Shown here: in pieces, positions 25,697-35,294 of the stretch
Position numbering within the stretch: the first letter of the stretch is position 1
How the letters are laid out: each line of letters starts with the position of its first letter
Assembly: GCF_000744095.1 (NCBI RefSeq)
Contig: NZ_JQLI01000001.1
Location: 3,472,001-3,536,000, forward strand
Direction: 5' to 3'
Length of the DNA: 64,000 nt
Origin: Cupriavidus necator A5-1
Lineage (GTDB): Bacteria > Pseudomonadota > Gammaproteobacteria > Burkholderiales > Burkholderiaceae
Made by a program: the position numbers and the translations under genes
The notes under the pieces: generated by a model
The model's input: only the letters and a program-made list of their open reading frames with translations
Told to the model about the DNA's origin: nothing
Databases searched by the model: none

Positions 25697-27343
25697 ATGC
25701 AACGAAGAACCTTCCTTCATCTGACGGCAGCCGCCGGCCTCGCCACGCACCTGCCCCGCTGGGCACGATCGGCCACACTGCGCCAGCGCGACCTGTTCGC
25801 GCTTGGTGTGGCGAGCGGCGTGCCCGCTGCCGACGGATTCGTGCTGTGGACCCGCCTGCTCGACGGGGCCATCCCGGGCACCGCGCAAGCCGATGCCCGC
25901 GGCATCACCCCATTGCAGGGCGCGCTGACAGTCCAGTGGGAAGTGGCCGAAGACGATGGATTCCGGCGGATCGTGCGCCGCGGGCACGCGCAGGCCCTGC
26001 CGGAGCTGGGCCACTCCGTCCATGTGGAAGTCGGCGGGCTGCGCCCGGACCGCTGGTACTTCTACCGTTTCATGCATGGTGACGCGGTGACCGCTACCGC
26101 GCGCACCCGCACCGCGCCGGCGGCCGATACACTGGCGCCGCGCGTCCGCTTCGCCTTTGCTTCCTGCCAGCGCTGGGAACAGGGCCACTATGCGGCGTAC
26201 CGGCAGATGCGGCAGGAAGACCTGGACCTGGTGGTGTTCCTCGGCGACTACATCTACGAGAACGCGGTGGTGGCAGGCGCGGCGCAGTTGCCGCGCACGC
26301 ACAGCCTGCCCAGGGCAACCAGCCTGCAGGACTTCCGCGACCGCTATGCGCTGTACAAGAGCGATGCGCTGCTGCAGGCCATGCATGGCACCTGCCCTTG
26401 GCTGGTCACCTGGGACGATCACGAAGTCCAGAACGACTACGCGGCACGCGTGGGCAGTGAACCGGCGGCGGACTTCCTCGCCCGGCGCACCGCGGGTTAC
26501 CAGGCGTTCTACGAGAACATGCCGATCCGGGCGAGCGCGCTGGTCCATGGCACGGCCGGCCTGGGCACGCCGGACGCGCTGCGCATCCATGCGCGGCATC
26601 GCTGGGGTCGCCTGGTCGATTTCCATATGCTGGACGACCGGCAGTATCGCGATATCCAGGCCTGTCGTGAGCCCGGGCATCCGCGCAAGGGCTCGGTGTC
26701 GCCGGACCAGTGCAGCGCGCTCAACGACCCGCGCCGCACCATGCTCGGCAGCGCGCAGGAGCAATGGCTCGCGCAAGGGCTGGCGCAGGACCGGCGCGAC
26801 CAGACCCGCTGGAGCGCGATCGCCCAGCAGACCATCTTCTCGCGGCGCAACTACAAGGCGTTGCCCGCGGAAGCCTTTCACAGCGACACCTGGGACGGCT
26901 ATCCCGCCGCGCGCCAGCGGCTGCTCGACAGCATCGTCGCGGCGGCACCGCGCAATACGGTGTTCATTGGCGGCGATATCCACCAGCACTATGTCTGCAA
27001 TGTGCTGGCCGATTTCAACGACGCGAAGTCTCGTGTGATCGCCAGCGAGTTCTGCGCGACCTCGATCGCTTCGGCGTCGGGGAGCACCGTAGAGAGGAGC
27101 GCGGCCAGGATCGCGGCGCTGAACCCGCATATCCTGCACGCGCGGCCGGACCAGCGCGGCTACACCGTTGTCGATGTCACGCCCGAACGCTGGGCCAGCA
27201 CGCTGCGCGGTGTGGAGGACGTGGCGCGGGTGGACAGCCCGGTCGGAACGCAGGCGGCGTTTGTCGTGGAGGACGGTCGGCCGGGGGTGCAGCGCGTGGG
27301 GAATTCGCAGACGCTGGCACATCCCGACAGGCACGAGGCATAA
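25697..27343 (+). CDS. PhoD-family alkaline phosphatase, Tat-exported
   Basis: 548 residues. The N-terminus QRRTFLHLTAAAGLATHLP has a twin-arginine signal, consistent with export of a folded metalloenzyme. A PhoD_N domain (GVASGVPAADGFVLWTRL) is followed by the metallophosphatase core: FASCQRWEQGHYAAY, LVVFLGDYIYEN (metal-binding Asp), TWDDHEVQNDY (metal Asp/His), and FIGGDIHQHYVC near 425. PhoD enzymes hydrolyse phosphomonoesters and diesters and use Ca2+/Fe3+. Its stop codon lies only four bases before the first LacI-type operator half-site, so the regulator downstream could in part be transcribed from here. No Pho box was identified. Confidence 0.88.
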   Translation: MQRRTFLHLTAAAGLATHLPRWARSATLRQRDLFALGVASGVPAADGFVLWTRLLDGAIPGTAQADARGITPLQGALTVQWEVAEDDGFRRIVRRGHAQALPELGHSVHVEVGGLRPDRWYFYRFMHGDAVTATARTRTAPAADTLAPRVRFAFASCQRWEQGHYAAYRQMRQEDLDLVVFLGDYIYENAVVAGAAQLPRTHSLPRATSLQDFRDRYALYKSDALLQAMHGTCPWLVTWDDHEVQNDYAARVGSEPAADFLARRTAGYQAFYENMPIRASALVHGTAGLGTPDALRIHARHRWGRLVDFHMLDDRQYRDIQACREPGHPRKGSVSPDQCSALNDPRRTMLGSAQEQWLAQGLAQDRRDQTRWSAIAQQTIFSRRNYKALPAEAFHSDTWDGYPAARQRLLDSIVAAAPRNTVFIGGDIHQHYVCNVLADFNDAKSRVIASEFCATSIASASGSTVERSAARIAALNPHILHARPDQRGYTVVDVTPERWASTLRGVEDVARVDSPVGTQAAFVVEDGRPGVQRVGNSQTLAHPDRHEA

Positions 27344-27346
27344 TTC

Positions 27347-27371
27347 TGAAACTGGTGTGAAACTGGTTTCA
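27347..27371. promoter_or_regulatory. LacI-type operator(s) upstream of the regulator gene
   Basis: TGAAACTGGTTTCA at 27358-27371 has perfect 6-bp arms, and a degenerate copy TGAAACTGGTGTGA at 27347-27360 overlaps it with an 11-bp offset. The arms are identical to those of the two palindromes upstream of the ABC operon. The site sits 17 bp before the start of the LacI-family gene, which suggests autoregulation. Confidence 0.75.
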
Positions 27372-27388
27372 CCGAAGACCCGAACCCT

Positions 27389-28447
27389 ATGCCACCCCGC
27401 CCTGTGACCCGACCGACGTCCGACCTGAAACCTGCAGAGAAACTCACCATCCAGGACGTTGCCGACTATGCGGGCGTCTCGAAGGCAACCGTATCGCGCT
27501 ACCTGAACCGCGGCGGCGAGCAGTTGTCCGCGGACGTGGAGGCGCGCGTGGCCGCGGCCATCCGCGCGCTCGGCTACAGCCCCAGCCCCATGGCGCAGGG
27601 GCTCAAGCGCGGCAAGTCGCGCCTGATCGGGCTGGTGGTGGCGGATGTTTCCAATTCGTTCTCGGTGGCCGTGCTGCGTGGCGTGGAAAAGGCCTGCCGG
27701 GACGCCGGCTATATGGTGATGCTGTTCAACCTCGGCAATGACGAGCAACTGGAGCGCGAAGCGATTCGCTCGCTGTCGGCCTACCGGGTCGAGGGCTTCA
27801 TCCTGCACACGCTGGGCCACGACGCGGGCGCCCTGGCCGATGCGGCGCAGCTGGGCAAGCCAGTCGTACTGGTCGACCGCAAGGTCGGCGATGCGGAAGT
27901 GGACCTGGTGGCCCTGGACAACCTGACCGCCGTCCATGAAGCTGCCGGCCATTTGGTGGATGCCGGCTATCGGCACGTGCTCTTCATCAGCGAGCCGATC
28001 AAGGCCATCAGCTCACGCAATGAGCGGGCCCGGGCCTTCCAGAGTTACATCGCCGAACACGCGGACTCGCTTGGCGGGACCATTTTTGAAGCGCACCGGG
28101 GTGACAACGATGCCCTGGATGAAGCGCTGCGCGACCTGCGCCGTCGTGCCGGCCAGGCGCCCGTTGCGGTGCTGGCGGCCAACGCGGTGATCTCGCTGCG
28201 CGTGGCCGCATCGGCCGCCAGACTGGGGTGGCAGCTCGGCACCGACCTTGGCCTGATTGGCTTCGATGATCCGGAATGGGCCGCATTGGTCGGGCCTGGC
28301 CTCAGCGCCATTTCCCAGCCCACCGACGATATCGGGCGCGTTGCGACCAACTGCCTGATCGAACGCCTGCAAGGCGCGCAGTTGCCGCCGCGCCGGGTCC
28401 TGCTGCCCGGCACCCTGGTCACGCGCGGGTCCACCCGCCGCGGCTAA
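27389..28447 (+). CDS. LacI-family transcriptional regulator
   Basis: 352 residues. The N-terminal helix-turn-helix reads TIQDVADYAGVSKATVSRYLN at residues 21-41, with the hinge region LGYSPSPMAQGLKRGKS. The rest is a periplasmic-binding-protein-like effector domain (RLIGLVVADVSNSFSVAV, YRVEGFILH, LGLIGFDDPEWA). It precedes, by 241 bp, a seven-gene operon preceded by two operator palindromes with the same arms as the operator at its own promoter. It therefore probably represses that operon until a sugar or sugar-acid effector is present. Effector unknown. Confidence 0.9.
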   Translation: MPPRPVTRPTSDLKPAEKLTIQDVADYAGVSKATVSRYLNRGGEQLSADVEARVAAAIRALGYSPSPMAQGLKRGKSRLIGLVVADVSNSFSVAVLRGVEKACRDAGYMVMLFNLGNDEQLEREAIRSLSAYRVEGFILHTLGHDAGALADAAQLGKPVVLVDRKVGDAEVDLVALDNLTAVHEAAGHLVDAGYRHVLFISEPIKAISSRNERARAFQSYIAEHADSLGGTIFEAHRGDNDALDEALRDLRRRAGQAPVAVLAANAVISLRVAASAARLGWQLGTDLGLIGFDDPEWAALVGPGLSAISQPTDDIGRVATNCLIERLQGAQLPPRRVLLPGTLVTRGSTRRG

Positions 28448-28589
28448 TCCCTCCCCGCCGCCGTCCGGCGTGCGCGCTTGATCCACGCCTCTAGGCCCGC
28501 TGCTCCCAGCCAGCGGGTGCGTGAACCTGCCCATTTCCACCTCAGGCCAAACGCGGCATTGCCCGTAAGGGTTTTCACTGCTGGATCCC

Positions 28590-28625
28590 TGAAACCGGTT
28601 TCCTATAATCCTGAAACCGGTTTCA
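28590..28625 (+). promoter_or_regulatory. Promoter with two flanking LacI operators for the ABC/sugar-acid operon
   Basis: Operator 1 TGAAACCGGTTTCC (28590-28603) and operator 2 TGAAACCGGTTTCA (28612-28625, a perfect 14-bp palindrome) lie 22 bp apart centre to centre, two helical turns. A consensus -10 TATAAT (28604-28609) is exactly between them, so a bound repressor would cover the promoter. No good -35 is visible at 17 bp, which suggests a weak or activator-aided promoter. The first gene starts 62 bp downstream. Confidence 0.8.
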
Positions 28626-28687
28626 AGACGGTGCTTGCCAACGCTGCGACGCCAGCGACACACCCCATATACGTGCAGGAGACATTA

Positions 28688-29491
28688 ATGAACGTCCAAC
28701 GCTTGTTGCGCCGCGTAGCCGCGCCCGTGCTGACTCTGCTGGTCCTGACCAGCGCCGCTTTCACCGCCCAGGCGCAGACCGTCGCCGAGATCGTCAGGAA
28801 GGGCAAGGTCACCATCGGCGTGGTGACCGGTGCCCCGCCCTTCGGCACCACGGACGCCGCCGGCAAACCCGCCGGCTATGACGTCGACGTGGCCAACCTG
28901 CTGGGCAAGTACCTGGGCGTGCCGGTCGATATCGTTCCGCTCACCTCTCCCAGCCGGATTCCGGCGCTGGAGGCCGGCAAGGTCGATTTCCTGGTCGCGA
29001 CGCTGGCGCCGACGCCCGAGCGGGCGCGGGCCATCATGTTCAGTGCGCCCTACAGCGCGTTTGAGCTGACCATCTTCGCGCCCAGCGCTGCCAAGTACGC
29101 CAAGCTGACTGAGCTCGGGAAGAAGAAGGTGGGCGTGACGCGCGGCACCACGCAGGACACCGCGCTGACCCGCCTGGCCGTGCCCGGCATGAACATCGTC
29201 CGCTTCGAGGACGATGCCACCTGCGCGCAGGCCCTGATCAGCAACCAGGTCGAAGCCATTGCCCTGCCCAATACCACCGGCAACGAGATCATGAAGGCGC
29301 GCGGCGCCGGCAAGTTCGACGCCAAGTTCGCGTTCTCGGTGCAACCGAATTCGATGGCCGTACGCAAGGACGCCTTCGAGCTGCGCCAATGGCTCAACAC
29401 CACCATCTCCTACGTCAAGCTGAACGGCGAACTCGACGCCATTGCGCAGAAGTGGACCGGCAAGGCGCTGCCCGCGCTGCAAGCGTTCTGA
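28688..29491 (+). CDS. Polar amino acid/organic acid-type ABC transporter substrate-binding protein
   Basis: 267 residues from ATG 28688, with AGGAG upstream. Signal peptide ends at AFTAQAQ. Type II binding-protein fold of the SBP_bac_3 family: VRKGKVTIGVVTGAPPFGTTD, GYDVDVANLLGKYL, and DFLVATLAPTPERARAIMFS near residue 105. Such receptors usually bind polar amino acids or opines. Here the linked genes are for sugar-acid metabolism, so the ligand may be a carboxylated sugar or a conjugate. First gene of the LacI-controlled operon. The frame upstream of 28688 runs through the operators and is not coding. Confidence 0.88.
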   Translation: MNVQRLLRRVAAPVLTLLVLTSAAFTAQAQTVAEIVRKGKVTIGVVTGAPPFGTTDAAGKPAGYDVDVANLLGKYLGVPVDIVPLTSPSRIPALEAGKVDFLVATLAPTPERARAIMFSAPYSAFELTIFAPSAAKYAKLTELGKKKVGVTRGTTQDTALTRLAVPGMNIVRFEDDATCAQALISNQVEAIALPNTTGNEIMKARGAGKFDAKFAFSVQPNSMAVRKDAFELRQWLNTTISYVKLNGELDAIAQKWTGKALPALQAF

Positions 29492-29545
29492 ACCAGGCCG
29501 TCTGAGGTTGCGCGCCGGCGCCAGCCGGCGTGCCAGGAGACCCAC

Positions 29546-30304
29546 ATGAACTACCAATTTGAATGGACCCCGGTGCTGTCGCAGCTGGATCGCTTCGCGG
29601 AAGGCGCGGCGATAACGCTGGCGCTCAGCTTCGGCTCGATCTTGCTTGGCACCGTGGTCGGCACCGCCGGCGCCATTGCCGCCGCATTCGGCGGTCCGTG
29701 GCTACAGCGTGCCACCAGGGCCTACGTCGAGGCGATCCGCAATACGCCCTTCCTGATCCAGCTCTTCATCATCTTCTTCGGCTTGCCGACCGTGGGCCTG
29801 CAGATCGATGCCGTCACCGCCGCGGTGATTGCGATGACCGTCAACCTCGGCGCCTACTCGACGGAAATCATCCGGGCCGGCCTGCAGGCGGTTCACCGCT
29901 CGCAACTCGAAGCTGCCGCCGCGCTGGGCATGACACGCTGGCAGCTGATCCGCCACGTCGCGCTGGTGCCGGCCTTCGAAAAGGTCTATCCGGCCCTGAC
30001 CAGCCAGTTCACGCTGATGATGCTGACGTCGAGCGTGGTGTCGGCGATCTCGGTGGAAGAGCTGACGGCGGTTGCCAGCCATGTCGATTCGCAGACCTTC
30101 CGCACCTTCGAGAGCTACATCCTGGTCATGTTCATCTATATCGGGCTGGCACTGCTGCTGCGCGCCATGTTCGGCCTGCTCGGCAACCTGGTGTTCAAGC
30201 GGCGCCGCGTGGTGGCGCGCGCACGAAAGCTGGCCCGCACGGCCCCGGTCGTGCCGCTGGCGCAGGCGGAACTGACGGCAGCGGTTGCAGGGAGCGCGAA
30301 ATGA
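29546..30304 (+). CDS. ABC transporter permease 1 (HisM/amino acid type)
   Basis: 252-residue inner-membrane permease with about five hydrophobic segments. It has the HisM/GlnP-type N-terminal block (GAAITLALSFGSILLGTVVGT), YVEAIRNTPFLIQLFIIFFGLP, and the EAA loop SQLEAAAALGMTRWQLIRHVAL near residue 125. Its stop overlaps the next permease start by ATGA. With its partner it forms the channel for the binding protein encoded upstream. Confidence 0.9.
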   Translation: MNYQFEWTPVLSQLDRFAEGAAITLALSFGSILLGTVVGTAGAIAAAFGGPWLQRATRAYVEAIRNTPFLIQLFIIFFGLPTVGLQIDAVTAAVIAMTVNLGAYSTEIIRAGLQAVHRSQLEAAAALGMTRWQLIRHVALVPAFEKVYPALTSQFTLMMLTSSVVSAISVEELTAVASHVDSQTFRTFESYILVMFIYIGLALLLRAMFGLLGNLVFKRRRVVARARKLARTAPVVPLAQAELTAAVAGSAK

Positions 30305-30937
30305 TCACCGAGTTCTCCTGGAATCATCTTGAAATCCTGCTGCTGGCGGCACGCTGGACGCTGTGGGTGACCTTGCTTGCCTTCGTCGGCGGCACGCTGG
30401 CCGGTTTCCTGGTGGCGCTGGCGCGTACCTCCAGAAGCCCGCTGCTGCGCCTTGCCAGCACGGTCTATATCCAGGTCGTGCAAGGGACGCCGGTGCTGAT
30501 CGTGCTGTTCCTGAGCTACTACGGACTCTCCGTGCTCGGGCTCAAGCTGTCGCCGATGGTGGCGGCAATGCTGGCGATGTCGATCTACGCCAGCGCCTAC
30601 CTTGGCGAGATCTGGCGCGGCTGCATCGAGGCCGTGCCACAAGGACAGTGGGAAGCCAGCGAAGCGCTCGCCCTCACCCGCTGGCAGCAACTGCGCTACG
30701 TGGTGCTGCCGCAGGCCGTGCGGCTGGCCTTGCCGCCCACGGTGGGGTTCTCGGTCCAGCTGGTCAAGAACACCTCGATCACTTCCATCATCGGCGTCAT
30801 CGAACTGACCCGCGCCGGCCAACTGATCAACAACGCGACCTTCCAGCCCTTCGCGGTTTTCGTCGTCGTCGCACTTATCTACTTCGCGCTCTGCTTCCCG
30901 CTTTCGGCGGCGGCCCGGCGCATGGAAAGGAGGCTCC

Positions 30938-30951
<14 letters not shown>
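30301..30951 (+). CDS. ABC transporter permease 2 (HisM/amino acid type)
   Basis: 216 residues from ATG 30301, which overlaps the preceding stop. Five hydrophobic segments, VYIQVVQGTPVLIVLFLSYY and EAA loop GQWEASEALALTRWQQLRYVVL (near residue 115), then KNTSITSIIGVIELTRAG. A longer frame open from 29563 is the +1 shadow of permease 1. Its end overlaps the ATPase start by 14 bp. Confidence 0.9.
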
Positions 30952-31668
<717 letters not shown>

Positions 31669-31672
<4 letters not shown>

Positions 31673-32457
31673 GCCAGTGGCAAGCAGATGGTTCTTCGCG
31701 CCCGCCGGTGCTGATCTCGCTGACGGCCTATGGCGCCGACCTCGCCCTGCGCGACGGACAGGCTGCGCTGGCACGGATTGCCGCGGCAGCCGGCGCGGAC
31801 GGCGTGGAATTCCGCGGCGAACTTCAGCGCGGGCACAAGGATGAAGTCATTGAACAGCGCGAGGCCGCCGGGGAGCATGGACTGAGCGTGGTCTGGTCCA
31901 GCGCGGAAGGCCTCTGGAATGACGCAGGCAGCCTCGATGCCGCCGCGCTCGACCGTGCCTTCACGACCGCGCTGGCGCTCGGTGCGACCCGGGTCAAGAT
32001 GTCGCTTGGCGGCTATCGGGAAGGCACGGCGCTGGAAGCATTGCTTCCCTGGCTGCAGCACGATGGCATCGAACTCGTCGTGGAAAACGACCAGACCGCC
32101 CAAGCCGGCACCGTACCGCCGCTGCGCGATTTCTTCGCGCGTATCACGGCGCTCGGGGAGAGCGTACCGATGACCTTCGATATGGGCAACTGGCACTGGA
32201 CCGGCGAAGACCCGCTCGACGCCGCGCAGGTCCTCGGCGCCGGCGTCGGCTACGTGCACTGCAAAGGCGTGCAGCGCACGCCCGCCAAATGGATCGCGGT
32301 GCCGCTGGACCAGTCGGCGGCACCATGGCGCAGCGTCTTGCGCCGCCTGCCCACGCACGTTGCGCGTGCGATCGAATTCCCGCTGCAAGGCGACGACCTG
32401 GTGCAGGTCACGCGCCGTCATGTCGAACTGCTGCGTTCGGTGGAGATTCCCGCATGA
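31669..32457 (+). CDS. Sugar phosphate isomerase/epimerase-like TIM-barrel protein
   Basis: 262 residues of the AP-endonuclease-2/xylose-isomerase-like TIM barrel. Metal-site candidates: Glu in GVEFRGELQ near residue 46, Glu in ELVVENDQT near 141, Asp and His in TFDMGNWHWTGE near 170, and His in YVHCKGVQ near 198. These proteins isomerise or epimerise keto-sugars or inositol derivatives, or act as dehydratases. ATG overlaps the ATPase stop. Substrate not evident; in this operon it probably performs an early step on the imported compound. Confidence 0.8.
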
Positions 32458-33398
32458 GCACCGATCTTGACGTAGTCACGCTGGGCGAGGCGATGCTGAT
32501 GCTGGTCGCCGGCGAGGCCGGGCCGCTCGAAGGCGCGCAGACCTTCCACAAGCGCACCGCCGGTGCCGAGACCAATGTAGCCATCGGCCTGTCGCGCCTG
32601 GGCCTGAAGGTCGGATGGGCCAGCCGGCTGGGCGATGACTCGATGGCGCGCTACCTGCTCGGTGAAATGCAGCGCGAAGGCGTGGATTGCAGCCAGGTGG
32701 TGTGCGAGCCCGGTGAGCGCACCGGTTTCCAGTTCAAGGGCCGGGTCGACGACGGCAGCGATCCGCCCGTCGAATACCACCGCCGCGGCTCGGCGGCGAG
32801 CCGCATGCACCCGGGGCACCTTGACGACAGGTGGCTGCGGCGCTCACGTCACCTGCACGTCACCGGCGTGTTCCCCGCGCTGGCCGCAAGCACGCAGGCC
32901 GCCACGCGCCAGGCCATCGCCACCATGCGCGCCGCCGGCCGCACGATCTCGTTCGATCCCAACCTGCGGCCCACGCTGTGGGCCACGCCCGAGTTGATGC
33001 GGGAGACGCTGAACGACCTCGCGCAGCAGTGCGACTGGGTGCTGCCCGGCATCGAGGAAGGCCGCTTCCTCACTGGCCATGCCGAGCCGGAACGCATTGC
33101 CGCCTTCTACCGTGCGCGCGGCGCCAGGCTGGTGGTGGTGAAGCTTGGTGCCGACGGCGCCTATTTCGATGGCGAGGCTGGCACCGGCCATGTCGCGGCA
33201 TTCAGCGTCGAGCGTGTCGTCGACACCGTTGGCGCCGGCGATGGCTTTGCCGTGGGCGTGATCAGCGCGCTGCTGGAGGGCCGCCCGGTGGGCGATGCCG
33301 TCCGTCGCGGCGCCTGGATCGGCGCCCGCGCGGTGCAGGTGCGGGGCGATACCGAAGGCCTCCCGACCCATGCCCAGCTGGCGGCCGCCAGTTTGTGA
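32454..33398 (+). CDS. kdgK: PfkB-family kinase, 2-dehydro-3-deoxygluconokinase-like
   Basis: 314 residues from ATG 32454 (ATGA overlap with the isomerase). Ribokinase fold: TLGEAMLMLVAGEAGPLEGA at the start, GAETNVAIGLSRLGLKVGW (PfkB signature 1), SFDPNLRPTLW, and the catalytic anion hole with Asp in VDTVGAGDGFAVG near residue 262. The GEAMLM and NLRP blocks are typical of KDG kinases, which phosphorylate 2-keto-3-deoxygluconate for aldol cleavage to pyruvate and glyceraldehyde 3-phosphate. No KDPG aldolase gene is in the operon. The frame starting at 32289 is a shadow. Confidence 0.85.
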   Translation: MSTDLDVVTLGEAMLMLVAGEAGPLEGAQTFHKRTAGAETNVAIGLSRLGLKVGWASRLGDDSMARYLLGEMQREGVDCSQVVCEPGERTGFQFKGRVDDGSDPPVEYHRRGSAASRMHPGHLDDRWLRRSRHLHVTGVFPALAASTQAATRQAIATMRAAGRTISFDPNLRPTLWATPELMRETLNDLAQQCDWVLPGIEEGRFLTGHAEPERIAAFYRARGARLVVVKLGADGAYFDGEAGTGHVAAFSVERVVDTVGAGDGFAVGVISALLEGRPVGDAVRRGAWIGARAVQVRGDTEGLPTHAQLAAASL

Positions 33399-33418
33399 AG
33401 CCACTGCAAGGATTTCCC

Positions 33419-34408
33419 ATGCGCAAGAATGTTCTGGTATTCCGCCCGATTCCTGACGACCTGCTTGCCAGGATCGAGTCGGAGCACGACGTGATCGTGG
33501 CCGACCCGCGCCAGCCGGCACAACGGCCGGCCTTCCGCGCCGCGCTGACGAATGCCCATGGCCTGATCGGCTCCAGCGTGAAGCTCGGCGCCGTGGAACT
33601 GGCCGACGCCGGCCGGCTGGAGGTCATCTCGAGTATTTCCGTCGGAGTCGACAACTACGACCTCCCCTGCCTGCACCGGCGCGGCATCACCCTGTGCCAT
33701 ACGCCCGGCGTACTCACCGAGACCACCGCCGACACCGTCTTCGCGCTCATCATGGCCACGAGCCGGCGTCTGGTCGAGCTGGCGGCCCACGTAAGCGAAG
33801 GCCGCTGGACCGCCAATATCGGCGAAAGCCTGTTCGGTTGGGACGTGCACGGCAAGACCCTGGCGATCCTGGGCTTCGGACGCATCGGCCAGGCCGTGGC
33901 GCGACGCGCGGCGCTCGGCTTCGGTATGGAGGTGCTCTACGTCAACGAGACCGCCGCGGACCCGCCCGACCTCGTGGGACGCGCCACCCGGACGGAACTC
34001 GACGATGCCTTGCGCAGAGCCGATATCGTCGCCGTCACGCTGCCCCTGACCGATAGCACGCGCGGCCTGATGGGCCGGCGCGAGTTCGCACTGATGAAGC
34101 CGGGCGCCATCTTCGTCAACGGCGCCCGCGGCCAGATCGTGCAGGAAGACGCGCTGCTCGCGGCGCTCGAGAGCGGCCACCTGCGCGCGGCCGGGCTGGA
34201 CGTCTTCGCCACCGAGCCGCTGCCGCAGGATTCACCGCTGCGCAGCCATCCCAAGGTGACAGCCCTGCCCCATATCGGCTCGGCCACGCATGAGACCCGG
34301 CGTGCCATGGCCGATCTCGCCACGCGCAACCTGCTGGACGCGCTCGCCGGGCGGCAACCCGCCGCGCGTTTCGACCTGGCGGCCATTGCCGTCCAGGCAG
34401 CCGCCTGA
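33419..34408 (+). CDS. D-2-hydroxyacid dehydrogenase (2-ketogluconate/glyoxylate reductase-like)
   Basis: 329 residues from ATG 33419, 20 bp after the kinase. Nucleotide site LAILGFGRIGQAVARR near 149-165; catalytic Arg in NGARGQIV near 238, Glu in FATEPLPQ near 267, His in LPHIGSATHE near 285. It resembles the GhrB/TkrA branch that reduces 2-keto-D-gluconate, hydroxypyruvate or glyoxylate. In this operon it may interconvert a 2-keto sugar acid and its hydroxyacid. The frame open from 32831 lies over the kinase gene and is not used. Confidence 0.88.
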   Translation: MRKNVLVFRPIPDDLLARIESEHDVIVADPRQPAQRPAFRAALTNAHGLIGSSVKLGAVELADAGRLEVISSISVGVDNYDLPCLHRRGITLCHTPGVLTETTADTVFALIMATSRRLVELAAHVSEGRWTANIGESLFGWDVHGKTLAILGFGRIGQAVARRAALGFGMEVLYVNETAADPPDLVGRATRTELDDALRRADIVAVTLPLTDSTRGLMGRREFALMKPGAIFVNGARGQIVQEDALLAALESGHLRAAGLDVFATEPLPQDSPLRSHPKVTALPHIGSATHETRRAMADLATRNLLDALAGRQPAARFDLAAIAVQAAA

Positions 34409-34432
34409 TTTTCCCCGCAAGGACAACCCCAA

Positions 34433-35248
34433 ATGCCCGGTTCCATTCCCACGCTGTGCGGCTCGATCATGGGCGAGCCTTTCACCTTCAATGTGCGCAT
34501 CCACAATGCCGCCTATCGGGCGCTCGGGATCGACTACACCTTTGTGTGCTTCGGGGTGCAGGACGTGCCCGGCGCCGTGCAGTCGATCCGCACGCTCGGC
34601 GTGCGCGGCATGAATGTCTCGATGCCGCACAAGCAGGCCGTGATCGCGCATCTCGACCATCTCGACGAGACCGCCCGCGCCATCGGCGCGGTCAACACCA
34701 TCAACAATATCGATGGCGTGCTGACTGGCTACAACACCGACTGCATCGGCGCCGTCCGGGCGTTCCAGGAGGTGACTGAAGTGGCCGGCAAGCGCATTGC
34801 GCTGCTGGGCGCGGGCGGCGCGGCGCGGGCGATGGCCTATGGCTTGCGCGAGGCCGGCGCCAGCGTGACCGTGTTCAACCGCACCGCGGCGCGCGGCGAG
34901 GAACTGGCCGCCTCGCTCGGCCTGCGCTTTGGCGGCGGGTTGACGGACTTCCGCGCGGCGGACTTCGACATGCTCGCCAACGCGACCGCCGCCGGCTTTC
35001 GGGCCCCCGACGTCAACCCGGTCGCCGGACAGCTAGCCGCACACCTGCACGTCATGGACGCTGCCTTCATCCCGGTCAGGAGCAAGCTGATCCGGGATGC
35101 CGCCGCGCTTGGCTGCCGCACCATCGACGGCACGCGCATGATGCTGCACCAGGCGTGCGCCCAGGTCGAGTTCTACACCGGCTGCGCACGCGTGCCGATC
35201 GAGGCGATGGAGACGGCGCTGCTTGAGGAGATTGGCCGCCTGTCTTAA
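34433..35248 (+). CDS. Shikimate dehydrogenase-like (AroE family) oxidoreductase with altered substrate site
   Basis: 271 residues. AroE landmarks: catalytic Lys in SMPHKQAV near residue 66, Asn in GAVNTINN, Asp in GYNTDCIGA near 103, and the nucleotide site LLGAGGAARAMA near 125. The usual Ser-x-Ser that holds the shikimate carboxylate, just before the IHN motif, is replaced (FTFNVRIHN). A different substrate is therefore likely, for example a quinate-like, aminoshikimate-like or inositol-derived compound. Last gene of the LacI-regulated operon, 24 bp after the hydroxyacid dehydrogenase. Not expected to be the housekeeping AroE. Confidence 0.82.
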   Translation: MPGSIPTLCGSIMGEPFTFNVRIHNAAYRALGIDYTFVCFGVQDVPGAVQSIRTLGVRGMNVSMPHKQAVIAHLDHLDETARAIGAVNTINNIDGVLTGYNTDCIGAVRAFQEVTEVAGKRIALLGAGGAARAMAYGLREAGASVTVFNRTAARGEELAASLGLRFGGGLTDFRAADFDMLANATAAGFRAPDVNPVAGQLAAHLHVMDAAFIPVRSKLIRDAAALGCRTIDGTRMMLHQACAQVEFYTGCARVPIEAMETALLEEIGRLS

Positions 35249-35294
35249 GCTTCCTGCCGCCCTTGGCTCTGCTGATTGATGCGGACTCGCTGCC

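Noticed and set aside
25352..27976. 874-codon minus-strand open frame
   Set aside because: Antisense to the PhoD phosphatase and LacI genes, both with clear motifs; no ribosome site and no recognisable domain.
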